From Omphiscola glabra (taxonomy: Eukaryota; Mollusca; Gastropoda; Lymnaeidae), in NCBI GenBank assembly GCA_964017045.1, contig OZ024797.1, forward strand, positions 17,887,863 to 17,951,862: 64,000 nucleotides of DNA, read 5' to 3'. Of the stretch, positions 11,713-22,385 are shown piece after piece (the first letter of the stretch is position 1; the number at the start of each line of letters is the position of its first letter). The position numbers and the translations under genes are program-made. Under the pieces are notes generated by a model that saw only the letters and a program-made list of their open reading frames with translations, had not been told where the DNA came from and searched no databases.

Positions 11713-12144
11713 CTAAACACGATCAGAGCTAAGGCTTTGATGATTTGTTGAATATTTTTACAAAATTTTCAAGAACTAGAAAGTTGGCAGCGTAAAACAA
11801 AAAATGGGACGGTAACAGGATACAGTTTTCATAACAACCGTAACCGGATATTCTAGTTTACATAGTTATCACCCGTGTCTTGTGTTACTTTTGGCGGGAA
11901 GGTGAAGGATGCCAGTTTTGTTGTCTCCCTTTCAAAACTGACGCCCAATGAGCTTATTTACTTTCAAATCAATTTTTTTATGCTGTTAAAAAAGCTTTTC
12001 GTTTGTGCTATGGCCCCTTTCCCCATTTCAATAGGCACCCGCACCGCAGACCATTTCCAGGACCCCCGCGCCCCCCACCCCCAAAAAAAAAAAAAAATGT
12101 TAATGGCTTAAAAAATGATTTAAGAAAGAGAAATAATTAAACAG

Positions 12145-12215
12145 ATAAAAAATAGATAAAAAATAGATATAAAATAGATAAAAAATAGATATAAAATAGA
12201 TATAAAATTTAAAAA
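12145..12215. repeat. A-rich AGATAAAAAAT repeat
   Basis: Several copies of AAATAGATA(A/T)AAAAT in an AT-rich tract extending to about 12,290. Confidence 0.75.
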
Positions 12216-12937
12216 AAAATTAAAAATGAAAATTGATTACATTTTTTAAAAGATTTTAAAAATAGATTAAAGATAGACGGATAAATGTAACGAACCAAAG
12301 TTGCAATTGTTCCCGTTAACACCACGCAAATCGCGACGTTGACAAGTCTCCACTGACCACTGGGATCTATAATTTTAATGGACTGTCCGTGTTTTTGTTA
12401 TTGATGGGGGACGGTGGAGGTGGCGACACGTGACTGAAAATCTAATAGCAGGACCGACTCGGGAGTGACCAGCTCGCTATGACAAGGTTGTCACTGCAGC
12501 GGCCAGTGTTGATAGAGGCTCAAAGATAGATGAACGTCTCTACGTGAGACTAACCGTGTTATAGTTTGGGACCCCTGAAACGTGACCTACTAAATCTTCC
12601 TTGAGTTTTTTTATTGGGTTACATCAGACCTACTTCATAGTGCTCTATTATTTTCGTAACAACTGACCTACTTAATCTGGCCCTACTATTATCGTTACAA
12701 CTGACCTAATAAATCTTGCTTGAAGTTATTGTAAAAGGTTACCTGATCGTTTCCTCTGACCTTAAATCACGAGAAATTACAATAAGTATTGCTTTACTAT
12801 GACGTGATCTTTACAGCCGACCTACTTTCCTTCAATCATACACATGACATATACATGACATACACTTAATGTAGTCCATCTCCAAAGACATACGACATAT
12901 TTTGATAAAACTGCATGCTCATTATTTACCCATTACA

Positions 12938-13003
12938 TATAAACATATACATATTAGTGTATGTCGATATAAACATATACATACTAGTGTATGTTGATAT
13001 AAA
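12938..13003. repeat. Short GATATAAACATATACATA repeat, 2-3 copies
   Basis: TATAAACATATACATA(T/C)TAG and TGTATGT(C/T)GATA alternate. Confidence 0.7.
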
Positions 13004-13170
13004 AATGAGAGTTTCACCAGCAGTCAGTCTTATAAGTGAGAGAGATAAAACAGATCTTTAGGAGAAATTTGCTTGTTAAATTCTTGATCCCCTTAGACAC
13101 TAGCTATGGGACAATTAATTTTGGCTTAGGATGGACTTCCTCTAGCAGTAGAGCGGAAGAGGGAATATGG

Positions 13171-13340
13171 GAGGTGGAATATGGAAGGTGGAATATGGAA
13201 GGCGGAATAAGGAAGGTGGAATATGGAAGGTTGAATATGGAAGGTGAAATGTTGAAGGTGGAATGTTGCAGGTGCGATGTTGATGGTGGAGTATGGAAGG
13301 TGGAATATGGAAGGTGGAGTGTGGAAAGTGGAGTTTTAGA
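13171..13340. repeat. 14-bp repeat, about 12 copies
   Basis: The unit is GGTGGAATATGGAA with variants. It abuts the unrelated 42-bp array at about 13,362. Confidence 0.9.
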
Positions 13341-13361
13341 GAATGAGGATTTGGATGTGGA

Positions 13362-13862
13362 GGTTTGGGAGATGGAGATTTGGAAAAGTGCTTTGTAGGG
13401 TGGGGTTTGGGAGATGGAGGTTTGGAAAAGTGTTTTGTAGGGTCGGGTTTGGGAGATGAAGGTTTGGAAAAGTGTTTTGTAGGGTCGGGTTTGGGAGATG
13501 AAGGTTTGGAAAAGTGTTTTGTAGGGTCGGGTTTGGGAGATGGAGGTTTGGAAAAGTGTTTTGTAGGGTCGGGTTTGGGAGATGAAGGTTTGGAAAAGTG
13601 TTTTGTAGGGTCGGGTTTGGGAGATGAAGGTTTGGAAAAGTGTTTTGTTGGGTCGGCTTTGGGAGATGAGGTTTGGAAAAGTGTTTTGTAGGGTCGGGTT
13701 TGGGAATAGAGGTTTGGAAACGTGTTTTGTAGGGTCGGGTTTGGGAGATGGAGGTTTGGAAAAGTGTTTTGTAGGGTCGGGTTTGGGAGATGAAGGTTTG
13801 GAAAAGTGTTTTGTAGGGTCGGGTTTGGGAGATGGAGGTTTGGAAAAGTGTTTTGTAGGGTT
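13362..13862. repeat. 42-bp minisatellite, about 12 copies
   Basis: The unit begins GGGTTTGGGAGATGAAGGTT and ends TTTTGTAGGGTC. The 14-codon period gives long false ORFs on both strands. Confidence 0.97.
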
Positions 13863-14323
13863 TTGCGGAGAGGAGGCGTGGGAGGTGCTGGGGGGAGGTT
13901 AGGGAGGTGGTGATGGCATGGGAGATGTGCTTGTTGGAATGCACTGTCACTACATGGCGAAGGAACATCCTTATCCCACTTAACGTCACTTAGACCAGAT
14001 GGTCAACACTAAAATGGCAACACAGCCAGGTCCTACCAATGGTCATAAACCTGACCAGCGGCTGGGCTGGTGGGCCAATAAACATCACGATGTTTGACGT
14101 GATGGCCTTTCTGGTATGCTGTGGGCCGCCTCGTTAGTGAGTACCTCCGTGTAACATCTTGTGACCTCCTTCATACATCTTGTAATCGCCATGGAAGAGA
14201 CGGCACCCAGGGGGTAAAACACATTGTTAGGGTTAAGGCAAATAAGGTTGCTATCTTTTTAATCTTCTCAAAATGCGGTCATGTCTGTTGTCTGCGTTCT
14301 CTTTGTGGCATTTCTGTTAGAAG

Positions 14324-14662
14324 ACACGTGGTCACTGGTCATTGGAGGGTACACGTGGCCACTGGTCATTGGAGGGTACACATGGTCACTGTTCAGTTGA
14401 GTGTACACATGATCACTGGTCAGTTGAGTGTACACATGGTCACTGGTCAGTTGAGTGTACACATGGTCACTGGTTAGTTGAGTGTACACATGGCCACTGG
14501 TCAGTTGACTGTACACATGGTCACAGGCCAGTTCGATATAAACATGGCCACATTTCATTTGGATGGAAACGTGGTCACTGGTTTAATGAACGTTAACATG
14601 ACCACTGGTCACTTTTGGGTGCACATATGTCTTACAGTCTGCTCGATTGAACGTGGCCACTG
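14324..14662. repeat. 27-bp minisatellite, about 12 copies
   Basis: The unit begins ACATGGTCACTGGTCAGTTG and ends AGTGTAC, with divergence increasing towards the 3' end. Confidence 0.93.
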
Positions 14663-14738
14663 ATCCACCTGATGGCATCTGGTCGTTCCAAAAATTACGA
14701 AATAATGTATCTCAACAGTCCGTTGGCATTTTTTAGAG

Positions 14739-14925
14739 CAGTGGTTCTCAACCTTCCTAATGCCGCGACCCTTTACAGTTCCTCATGTTGTGGCGACACC
14801 CCCCCCCCCAACCCAAAGCACAAAATTATTTTCATTGCTACTTCATAACTGTAGAGCATATGTGTTTTCAGATGGTGTTAGGCGACCCCCCAAAGGGGTC
14901 GCGACCCACAGGTTGAGAACCGCTG
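14739..14925. mobile_element. hAT MITE (SPIN/Buster-like), copy 2, intact ends
   Basis: This 187-bp element runs from CAGTGGTTCTCAACCTTCCT to GGTTGAGAACCGCTG. The ends form an inverted repeat (CAGTGGTTCTCAACC versus CAGCGGTTCTCAACC). The duplication is TTTTAGAG (14,731-14,738) and GTTTAGAG (14,926-14,933), 7 of 8. The interior has CCTCATGTTGTGGCGAC, ATTATTTTCATTGCTACTTC and CCAAAGGGGTCGCGACCC. It is in the same orientation as copy 1. Confidence 0.85.
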
Positions 14926-15420
14926 GTTTAGAGCCTAAAACAGACGTTACGAAAATACAGGCCGACACAGATGGACGATGTAGAGAGAGAAATGAAAACA
15001 TCATTTTTCGATTAAAACTCTTGAAGAGATCAAAGCCAAGGCGGGGCCAGAGAATAAAATCAATATCTTTTACTTGGTTCTTGGTTTAGTGGGGGGAGGG
15101 AGGGTTTATGGGGGAGCAAAAAGGTGGCCCGGGGGGGGGGCGTTCAGGCTGGTAGCGGTGGGGGTGGGAGACGGAGTTCGTCTGTGTTGCCCGAGACAGA
15201 CGTTGGTAGGCAGGCTTAATTAAGTCAGGACTATATGAGTCCATTTCCCTTGTCGTATCAAATAGTCAGGACGACGGCTTAGCTTGGAATGGGAAAATGG
15301 GGGGGGGGGGGGGGGGGTTAAATGGAAGGAAATAATAATCTATTAAATTGTTGTCTCAGCCAACACAATAACTCTTTAAATCATAAATGGGCTACGTCAA
15401 ATTAATCTTCCTTTGGCCAC

Positions 15421-15853
15421 GGACTGTGTCATTGTTTTGTAGTGCACCGACTGTGCCATTGTTTTGTAGTGCACCGAATGTGCCAATGTTTTGTAGTGCA
15501 CAGACTGTGCTAATTTTTTGTAGTGCACCGACTGTGCCAATGGTCTGTAGTGCACCGACAGTGCCACTGTTTTGTAGTGCACCGACTGTGCCATTGTTTT
15601 GCAGTGCACCGACTGTGCCATTGTTTTTTTAGTGCACCGACAGTGCAACTGTTTTGTAGTGTACCGCCTGTGCCACTGTTTTGTAGTGCACCGACTGTGC
15701 CATTGTTTTGCTGTGCACCGACTGTGCCATTGTTTTGCAGTGCACCGTCTGTGCCATTGTTTTTTTAGTGCACCGACTGTGCCTTTGTTTTGCAGTGCAC
15801 CGTCTGTGCCATTGTTTTTGCAGTGCACCGACTGTGCTAATGTTTTGTAGTGC
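15421..15853. repeat. 27-bp minisatellite, about 16 copies
   Basis: The unit begins TTTTGTAGTGCACCGACTGT and ends GCCATTG. Confidence 0.97.
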
Positions 15854-16280
15854 TAACTCTTCACGATGTATATGATATACAGTAAAACCAAATTAATTCA
15901 GGTAATGCACAGTAAAAACAAAATTCTTTCAGACGCTACAAAGATGCACTCGACCCCAGACTAGGATTATGCAAGATAATCTTTTTGAAATTGTGCTGTG
16001 TTCAAAATGCTGACATTGAGATTGTATTTGTTTTAAAAAAAACTGATATTTTGATTATGTAAGAATCTAATTGCCATCCCGTACATAAAGTTTAAAAGGG
16101 GCCTGCCCACCCCCCCCCCCCCACACACACAGAGCCTTTAATTTGAAAGAAAGCGATCTGAGTGAATTGGATCATGCCGTAATAATGAGGAGAAATGAGA
16201 ATCTGAAATCGTCATATTACACGCTGCCGTCTACGTCACAGAATCACGTGGTCTTCTCATCTCTCTCTTTTCTGTTCTGA

Positions 16281-16364
16281 TAGAATATCGCTGTTAGAAT
16301 ATCGCTGTTAGAATATCGCTGTTAGAATATCGCTGTTAGAATATCGCTGTTAGAATATTGCTGA
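16281..16364. repeat. 14-bp repeat, 6 copies
   Basis: TAGAATATCGCTGT repeated, with the last copy changed to ATTGCTG. Confidence 0.95.
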
Positions 16365-16422
16365 TGTACAACTGGAGTCTTTAAAATATTTGAAACTAGA
16401 TAATCGACCCACCTTATTAATA

Positions 16423-16680
16423 CATTATCTATAGAACATCGGATGACGACCCGGTGAATTATCTATAGAACATTAGATGCCGACCCTGTGAATTATCTAT
16501 AGAGCATCGGATGACGACCCTGTGAATTATCTATAGAACTTTGGATGCCGACCATGTAAATTATCTATAGAATATTGGATGCCGACCATGTAAATTATCT
16601 ATAGAACATTGGATGCCGACCCTGTGAATTATCTATAGAACATTAGGTGCCAACCCTGTGAATGATCTCTAGAACATTGA
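16423..16680. repeat. 34-bp repeat, about 7.5 copies
   Basis: The unit begins GAATTATCTATAGAACATTG and ends GATGCCGACCCTGT. Confidence 0.93.
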
Positions 16681-16861
16681 CCATGACCATTGATGACAGT
16701 TCCCATAATTTCTTAACTGCTTTATATTAATCAGTTGTTTTAGTTTAAATATGGACCAGCTTTCAACTGTTGTCTTGGTGCCCTGACCTAGTTGTACACT
16801 ATTTGTGCCTGTACACCTTTTGTGTTGTATCACTATTTGTATAGTACATACACACGTCAGT

Positions 16862-17080
16862 TGTACTTTTATGAATTTGCACTATTTATGTATTTGCACT
16901 ATTTATGTATTTGTACTATTTATGTATTTGTACTATTTATGTATTTGCACTATTTATGTATTTGTACTATTTATGTATTTGCACTATTTATGTATTTGCA
17001 CTATTTATGTATTTGCACTATTTATGTATTTGCACTATTTATGTATTTGCGCTATTTATGTATTTGTACTATTTATATAT
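16862..17080. repeat. 17-bp minisatellite, about 12 copies
   Basis: The unit is GCACTATTTATGTATTT with GCAC/GTAC variants. Confidence 0.96.
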
Positions 17081-17893
17081 TCTGTTCTGATATGTCAAAA
17101 TTGGATTCCAAACCCAGGTGGAAAACAAACAAACAAACAACAAAACAACAAGCTGCCAACACATGGCCAGGTAACAGTTGCTAGATGAGATCTCTAATGA
17201 TGAAAGACAATCAGGCAATAATTTGTTTGACACTTCTTACAAAAATACTCCTCTTAATAATCAGTAGATTTCCTACAGACATCATACATCTGGGTAAACA
17301 GCGTCGGTCTCATCTGACCAGGTAAAGCACCGTGGCAGACAGGTACGGTTCTAAAAGTATGGTTGAGCTTGACTACACTGGGGGTGTGGGGGGGTGTGGG
17401 TGTGTGTGTGTGGGGGGGGGGGGTAATTGAGGTGATTTAAGTGGATGGAAAAAAAGTGTGCGTGGGGGGGGGGGGTTAGCCTGAAGACAGGTGACACGAC
17501 CTTTGAACTCCAGTTCAGTTCATTTGTACACCTCGTGGATTTAACTTAGTTAATAGGGAAAGGAACTGCCAACGAGTCTAAACACTCCCCCCCCCCCAAA
17601 CTCCCTTTTCCAGTCACACAATCCCACACACACACATCACACTTCAACTTTTTAATTGTTGACATCGTCTGGTAATAAGAGCAGAGCTAATTGGATTTTT
17701 GTTTGTTTTGGTTTTTAGAATTAGATTTAGATTAAAGTATTTGATGTTTTTTAAATGGTTAGATCCAATTTATTTCTTAAAAAGTCAGTCCGCGTTTAAG
17801 ACAATGCATGCTGTCCTCTAGCTTGTAGCTATTGTTGGAACACATCTTAAGTAGTCCAATCATCGTGCTAAATCAGCATCTTAAAAGAAACGC

Positions 17894-18348
17894 TCTCTAA
17901 ATTTTAATATCACGTGAAATAAGTCAAGCTAAGTTCTAAATTATGAAAATCACGTGAAATAAGTCAAGCTAAGTTCTAAATTATGAATATCACGTGAAAT
18001 AAGTCAAGTTAAGTTCTAAATTATTAATGTCACGTGAAATAAGTCAATCTAAGCTCTAAACTTTAAATATCACGTGAAATAAGTCAAGCTAAGTTCTAAA
18101 TTTTGAATATCACGTGAAATAAGTCAAGCTAAGTTCTTAACTTTAAATAACAAGTGAAATAAGTCAAGCTAAGTTCTAAACTTTAAATATCACGTGAAAT
18201 AAGTCAAGCTAAGTTCTAAACTTTAAATATCATGTGAAATAAGTCAAACTAAGTTCTAAACTTTAAATATCACGTGAAATAAGTCAAGCTAAGTTCTAAA
18301 CTTAAATATCAGGTGAAATAAGTCAAGCTAAATTCTAAATTTTGAATA
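17894..18348. repeat. 40-bp minisatellite, left part, about 11 copies
   Basis: The unit begins CACGTGAAATAAGTCAAGCT and continues AAGTTCTAAACTTTAAATAT. It is interrupted by the LINE at 18,349-18,790. Most units contain the palindrome CACGTG. Confidence 0.97.
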
Positions 18349-18790
18349 TTATTATTATTATTATTATTATGGGTAGTTTTCTATAGCGTGGTACCCCAGC
18401 CTAGGGCTGGGCTCACCACGCTGAACATGCAAATTAAAATGAACTTAAAAAATATAAATTAAAAACCAACCATTCCATAACAATTTACATGTGAAGCCAT
18501 GGACGGCACTCAGCAGCATCGTTTAACTTTCAGAGGGGGAATCAGTCAGGATAGTAAAGTTTAAAGAGGTGTGTTTTGAGTGCAGTTTTGAAGGCTGTGA
18601 TGGTTGATATATTTCTGATGTGTAGTGGAAGAGAATTCCATTGTTTGGGGGCACAGTAAGATCTTTCACCGTATGTTTTTGTGCGAGTCTTAGGGACAGA
18701 AAGAATACGATCGTCTGCGGAGGAGCGAAGCTGTCGAGGGGGTGAATAGACAGAGAGAATTTCGGTTAGATATGAAAGGCAGGATTTCGA
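18349..18790 (-). mobile_element. 5'-truncated non-LTR retrotransposon (LINE), 3' end
   Basis: Read on the minus strand, it runs from the C-terminal tail of the reverse transcriptase ORF through about 190 bp of 3' UTR to an (AAT)n tail (18,349-18,370 on the + strand as ATT repeats). The UTR contains a double hairpin at 18,385-18,422: AGCGTGG pairs with CCACGCT around CCCAGCC...GGCTGGG. It is inserted in the 40-bp minisatellite, whose units resume at 18,791. Confidence 0.8.
18542..18790 (-). pseudogene. LINE ORF2 C-terminal fragment (CR1/L2/Rex-type reverse transcriptase tail)
   Basis: About 82 codons are open to a stop at 18,542. The peptide contains SPPRQLRSSADDRILSVPKT, then KTYGERSYCAPKQWNSLPLH and IRNISTITAFKTALKTHLFK. 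The pattern PSR-LRSS----L-VP-T--K--G-R-F---AP--WNSLP--IR----L--FK--LKT-LF is the familiar end of CR1/L2/Rex-like LINE proteins. The reverse transcriptase and endonuclease domains are missing through 5' truncation, so it cannot function. Confidence 0.82.
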
Positions 18791-19290
18791 GAAATAAGTC
18801 AAGCTAAGTTCTTAACTTTAAATAACAAGTGAAATAAGTCAAGCTAAGTTCTTAACTTTAAATAACAAGTGAAATAAGTCAAGCTAAGTTCTAAACTTTA
18901 AATATCACGTGAAATAAGTCAAGCTAAGTTCTAAACTTAAATATCACGTGAAATAAGTCAAGCTAAATTCTAAATTTTGAATATCACGTCAAATAAGTCA
19001 AGCTAAGTTCTTAACTTTAAATAACAAGTGAAATAAGTCAAGCTAAGTTCTAAACTTTAAATATCACGTGAAATAAGTCAAGCTAAGTTCTAAACTTTAA
19101 ATATCACGTGAAATAAGTCAAGCTAAAATATTACGTGAAATAAGTCAAGCTAAGTTCTAAACTTTAAATATCACGTGAAATAAGTCAAGCTAAGTTCTAA
19201 ACTTTAAATATCATGTGAAATAAGTCAAGCTAAGTTCTAAACTTAAATATCTCGTGAAATAAGTCAAGCTAAAATATTACGTGAAATAAT
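18791..19290. repeat. 40-bp minisatellite, right part, about 12 copies
   Basis: Same unit as 17,894-18,348. Some copies are shortened (AAGCTAAAATATTACGTG). CAAGTG replaces CACGTG in several units just right of the LINE. Confidence 0.97.
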
Positions 19291-19390
19291 CAAGATTGAA
19301 ACTTAGCTTTGATGGAAACGGATTCTCCCTTAACGTATCTTTGATATAGTATCAGAACAATCTAATCTTCTTTACAGCCATGGATAAAAT

Positions 19391-19502
19391 CTTAACTTAT
19401 CATTGACACTTACAGATTCTATCTAGACTTATCATTGACACTAACGGATGTAATCTAAACTTATCATTGACACTAATGTATACATCCTAAACGTATCATT
19501 GC
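19391..19502. repeat. Repeat of about 35 bp, 3-4 copies
   Basis: CTTATCATTGACACTAACGG and TAATCTAAA-type linkers, moderately diverged. Confidence 0.8.
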
Positions 19503-19574
19503 AATAATCGACACACTCTTTACCATTCATGATACAATAAAGCACGATCTCAAGTAATCTGTGATATAATCAAA

Positions 19575-19908
19575 CACAATGATAATATATCTAATTCACC
19601 AAGATACAATGATAACATATCTAATTCACCAAGATACAATGATAACATATCTAATTCACCAAGATACAATGATAACATATCTAATTCACCAAAATACAAT
19701 GATAACATATCTAATTCACCAAGATACAATGATAACATATCTAATTCACCAAGATACAATGATAACATATCTAATTCACCAAGATACAATGATAACATAT
19801 CTAATTCACCAAGATACAATGATAACATATCTAATTCACCAAGATACAATGATAACATCTAATTCACCAAGATACAATGATAATATATCTAATTCACCAA
19901 GATACAAA
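19575..19908. repeat. 30-bp minisatellite, 11 copies
   Basis: The unit begins ATACAATGATAACATATCTA and ends ATTCACCAAG. It is highly uniform. Confidence 0.97.
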
Positions 19909-20017
19909 CGGAACTAATCAAAATATCGATATTTTCTCCTTTACTTTTTCTCCCCCACTACATTTTTTCCTTGATTGATTTGTCTCCCCCAAATATAATC
20001 TCATAGAACGAGCTTCA

Positions 20018-20355
20018 GGTCTCCCCAAATATCGATCATCTCCTAGAACTTTATGTCTTCCCAACTATCGATCATCTGCTAACACAATATATGTCTCCCC
20101 AACTATCGATCATCTCCTAACACTTTATATCTCCCCAACTATCCATCATCTCCTAGCACTTTATATCACCCCAACTATCGATCATCTCCTAGCACTTTAT
20201 GTATCCCCAACTATCGACCATCTCCTAGCACTTTTCATTTCCCCAACAATCGATCATCTCCTAGCACTTTATATCTCCCCAACTAACGATCATCTCCTAA
20301 CACTTTATATCTCCCCAACTATCGATCATCTCCTAACACTTTATGTCTCCCCAAA
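20018..20355. repeat. 36-bp minisatellite, about 9 copies
   Basis: The unit begins CCCCAACTATCGATCATCTC and ends CTAACACTTTATATCT. Confidence 0.95.
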
Positions 20356-20629
20356 GTGTTCAATCTCTTTCATTTCTCAACACTATCACGGCAAAAACTC
20401 CCTAAGAAAATATTTATTAGTGGTCCACCGGACTGAGGACGCCATCTCATCAATGTATATGCAAATCGATAGAAGTAGTCCACAAAAGGCTTGACTGCTC
20501 CCCCTCCCCCCCACTCCCTAAAGTGGTCCGACTATGACCAATATCATTTGTCATTGGATATTTTACAAGGCGAGGCAGTTCACGCCTTTGACTGCACAGC
20601 CAGAAATATGAGCTTTTAAAATTGGTTTG

Positions 20630-21667
20630 TCACCGTCCGTGGTAATGACCTTGATCGTCCACAGATATGATGACACCGTCTGTGGTAGTGGCCTTGATCG
20701 TCTACAGATATGATGACACCGTCTGTGGTAGTGACCTTGATCGTCCACAGATATGATGACACCGTCTGTGGTAGTGGCATTGATCGTCCACAGATAGGAT
20801 GACACCGTCTGTGGTAGTGGCCTTGATCGTCCACAGATATGATGACACCGTCTGTGGTAGTGGCCTTGATGGTCCACAGATATGATGACACCGTCTGTGG
20901 TAGTGGCCTTGATCGTCCACAGATATGATGACACCGTCTGTGGTAGTGGCCTTGATCGTACACATATATGATGACACCGTCTGTGGTAGTGGCCTTGATC
21001 GTCCACAGATATGATGACACCGTCGGTGGTAGTGGCCTTGATGGTCCACAGATATGATGACACCGTCTGTGGTAGTGGCCTTGATCGTCTACAGATATGA
21101 TGACACCGTCTGTGGTAGTGGCCTTGATCGTCCACAGATATGATGACACCGTCTGTGGTAGTGGCCTTGATGGTCCACAGATATGATGACACCGTCTGTG
21201 GTAGTGGCCTTGATCGTCCACAGATATGATGACACCGTCTGTGGTAGTGGCCTTGATCGTCCACAGATATGATGACACCGTCTGTGGTAGTGGCCTTGAT
21301 GGTCCACAGATATGATGACACCGTCTGTGGTAGTGGCCTTGATCGTCCACAGATATGATGACACCGTCTGTGGTAGTGACCTTGACCGTCCACAGATATG
21401 ATGACACCGTCTGTGGTAGTGACCTTGACCGTCCACAGATATGATGACACCGTCTGTGGTAGTGGCCTTGACCGTCCACAGATATGATGACACCGTCTGT
21501 GGTAGTGACCTTGATCGTCCACAGATATGATGACACCGAGTGTGGTAGTGACCTTGACCGTCCACAGATATGATGACACCGTCTGTGGTAGTGACCTTGA
21601 CCGTCCACAGATATGATGACACCGTCTGTGGTAGTGACCTTGACCGTCCACAGATATGATGACACCA
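20630..21667. repeat. 43-bp minisatellite, about 24 copies, hairpin-forming unit
   Basis: The unit begins GTCTGTGGTAGTGGCCTTGA and ends ATGATGACACC. Within it TCTGTGG and CCACAGA are a perfect 7-bp inverted repeat 16 bp apart. The three minus-strand ORFs of up to 378 codons over this array are repeat artefacts: the period is not a multiple of three, so the same peptides cycle through the frames. Confidence 0.97.
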
Positions 21668-21794
21668 CTCGATAATAAGAGAGATAAAAATACGCCCAAA
21701 CAAAAAGAAAAGAAAACAACAATAAAAAAAATTATAAAAAAACCAAGGTGTAAAAAGAAATAAATTATTATTTAGAGCGGTGGTTTGTAAAGTT

Positions 21795-22385
21795 GTGTTA
21801 AGGGGTTTTGGGTGGTGTGGTTGGCGGGTAATGGGGTTTTTGGGTTGTTGGGGGATGGGGTTGTTGGATGGTGGGGTTGTTGGGTGATGGGGTTGTTGGG
21901 TAATGGGGTTGTTGGGTAATGGTGTTGTTGGGTAATGGGGTTGTTGGGTGATGGAGTTGTTGGGTGATGGGGTTGTTGGGTGATGGGGTTGTTGGGTAAT
22001 GGGGTTGTTGGGTAATGGAGTTATTGGGTGATGGGGTTGTTGGGTGATGGGATTGTTGGATAATGGGGTTGTTGGGTGATGGAGTTGTTGGGTGATGGGG
22101 TTGTTGGGTGATGGGGTTGTTGGGTAATGGGGTTGTTGGGTAATGGAGTTATTGGGTGATGGGGTTGTTAGGTGATGGGTTCGTTGGGGGATGGGGTTGT
22201 TTGGGTGATGGGGTTGTTGGGTAATGGGGTTGTTTGGTGATGGGGTTGTTGGGTAATATGGGGTTGTTGGGTAATATGGGTTTGTTGGGTAATATGGGGT
22301 TGTTAGGTAATATGGGGTTGTTGGGTAATATGGGGTTTTTGGGTAATATGGGGTTGTTGGGTAATATGGGGGTTGTTGGCGTGGG
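21795..22385. repeat. G-rich 16-bp then 18-bp minisatellite
   Basis: The first part has unit GTTGTTGGGTGATGGG or GTTGTTGGGTAATGGG. From about 22,240 the unit becomes GTTGTTGGGTAATATGGG. Runs of three or four G with loops of 4-5 bases recur throughout, so G-quadruplexes are possible on the + strand. Confidence 0.95.

Larger units (their letters stand above)
11713..13170. other. Unassigned AT-rich sequence
   Basis: Contains a small A-rich repeat and loosely repeated GACCTACT(A/T)AATCTT motifs at about 12,582-12,722. No gene seen. Confidence 0.55.

Noticed and set aside
13336..13989. 217-codon minus-strand ORF with a 14-residue peptide repeat
   Set aside because: It is produced by the 42-bp minisatellite, shows no domain or signal, and has an equally open opposite strand.
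20563..21722. Three overlapping minus-strand ORFs of up to 378 codons
   Set aside because: They lie entirely on the 43-bp tandem array. The same peptides cycle through all three frames because 43 is not a multiple of three.
21795..22385. Interstitial telomere-like G-rich repeat
   Set aside because: The unit (GTTGTTGGGTGATGGG) is not TTAGGG or another standard telomere unit and lies inside ordinary intron sequence.
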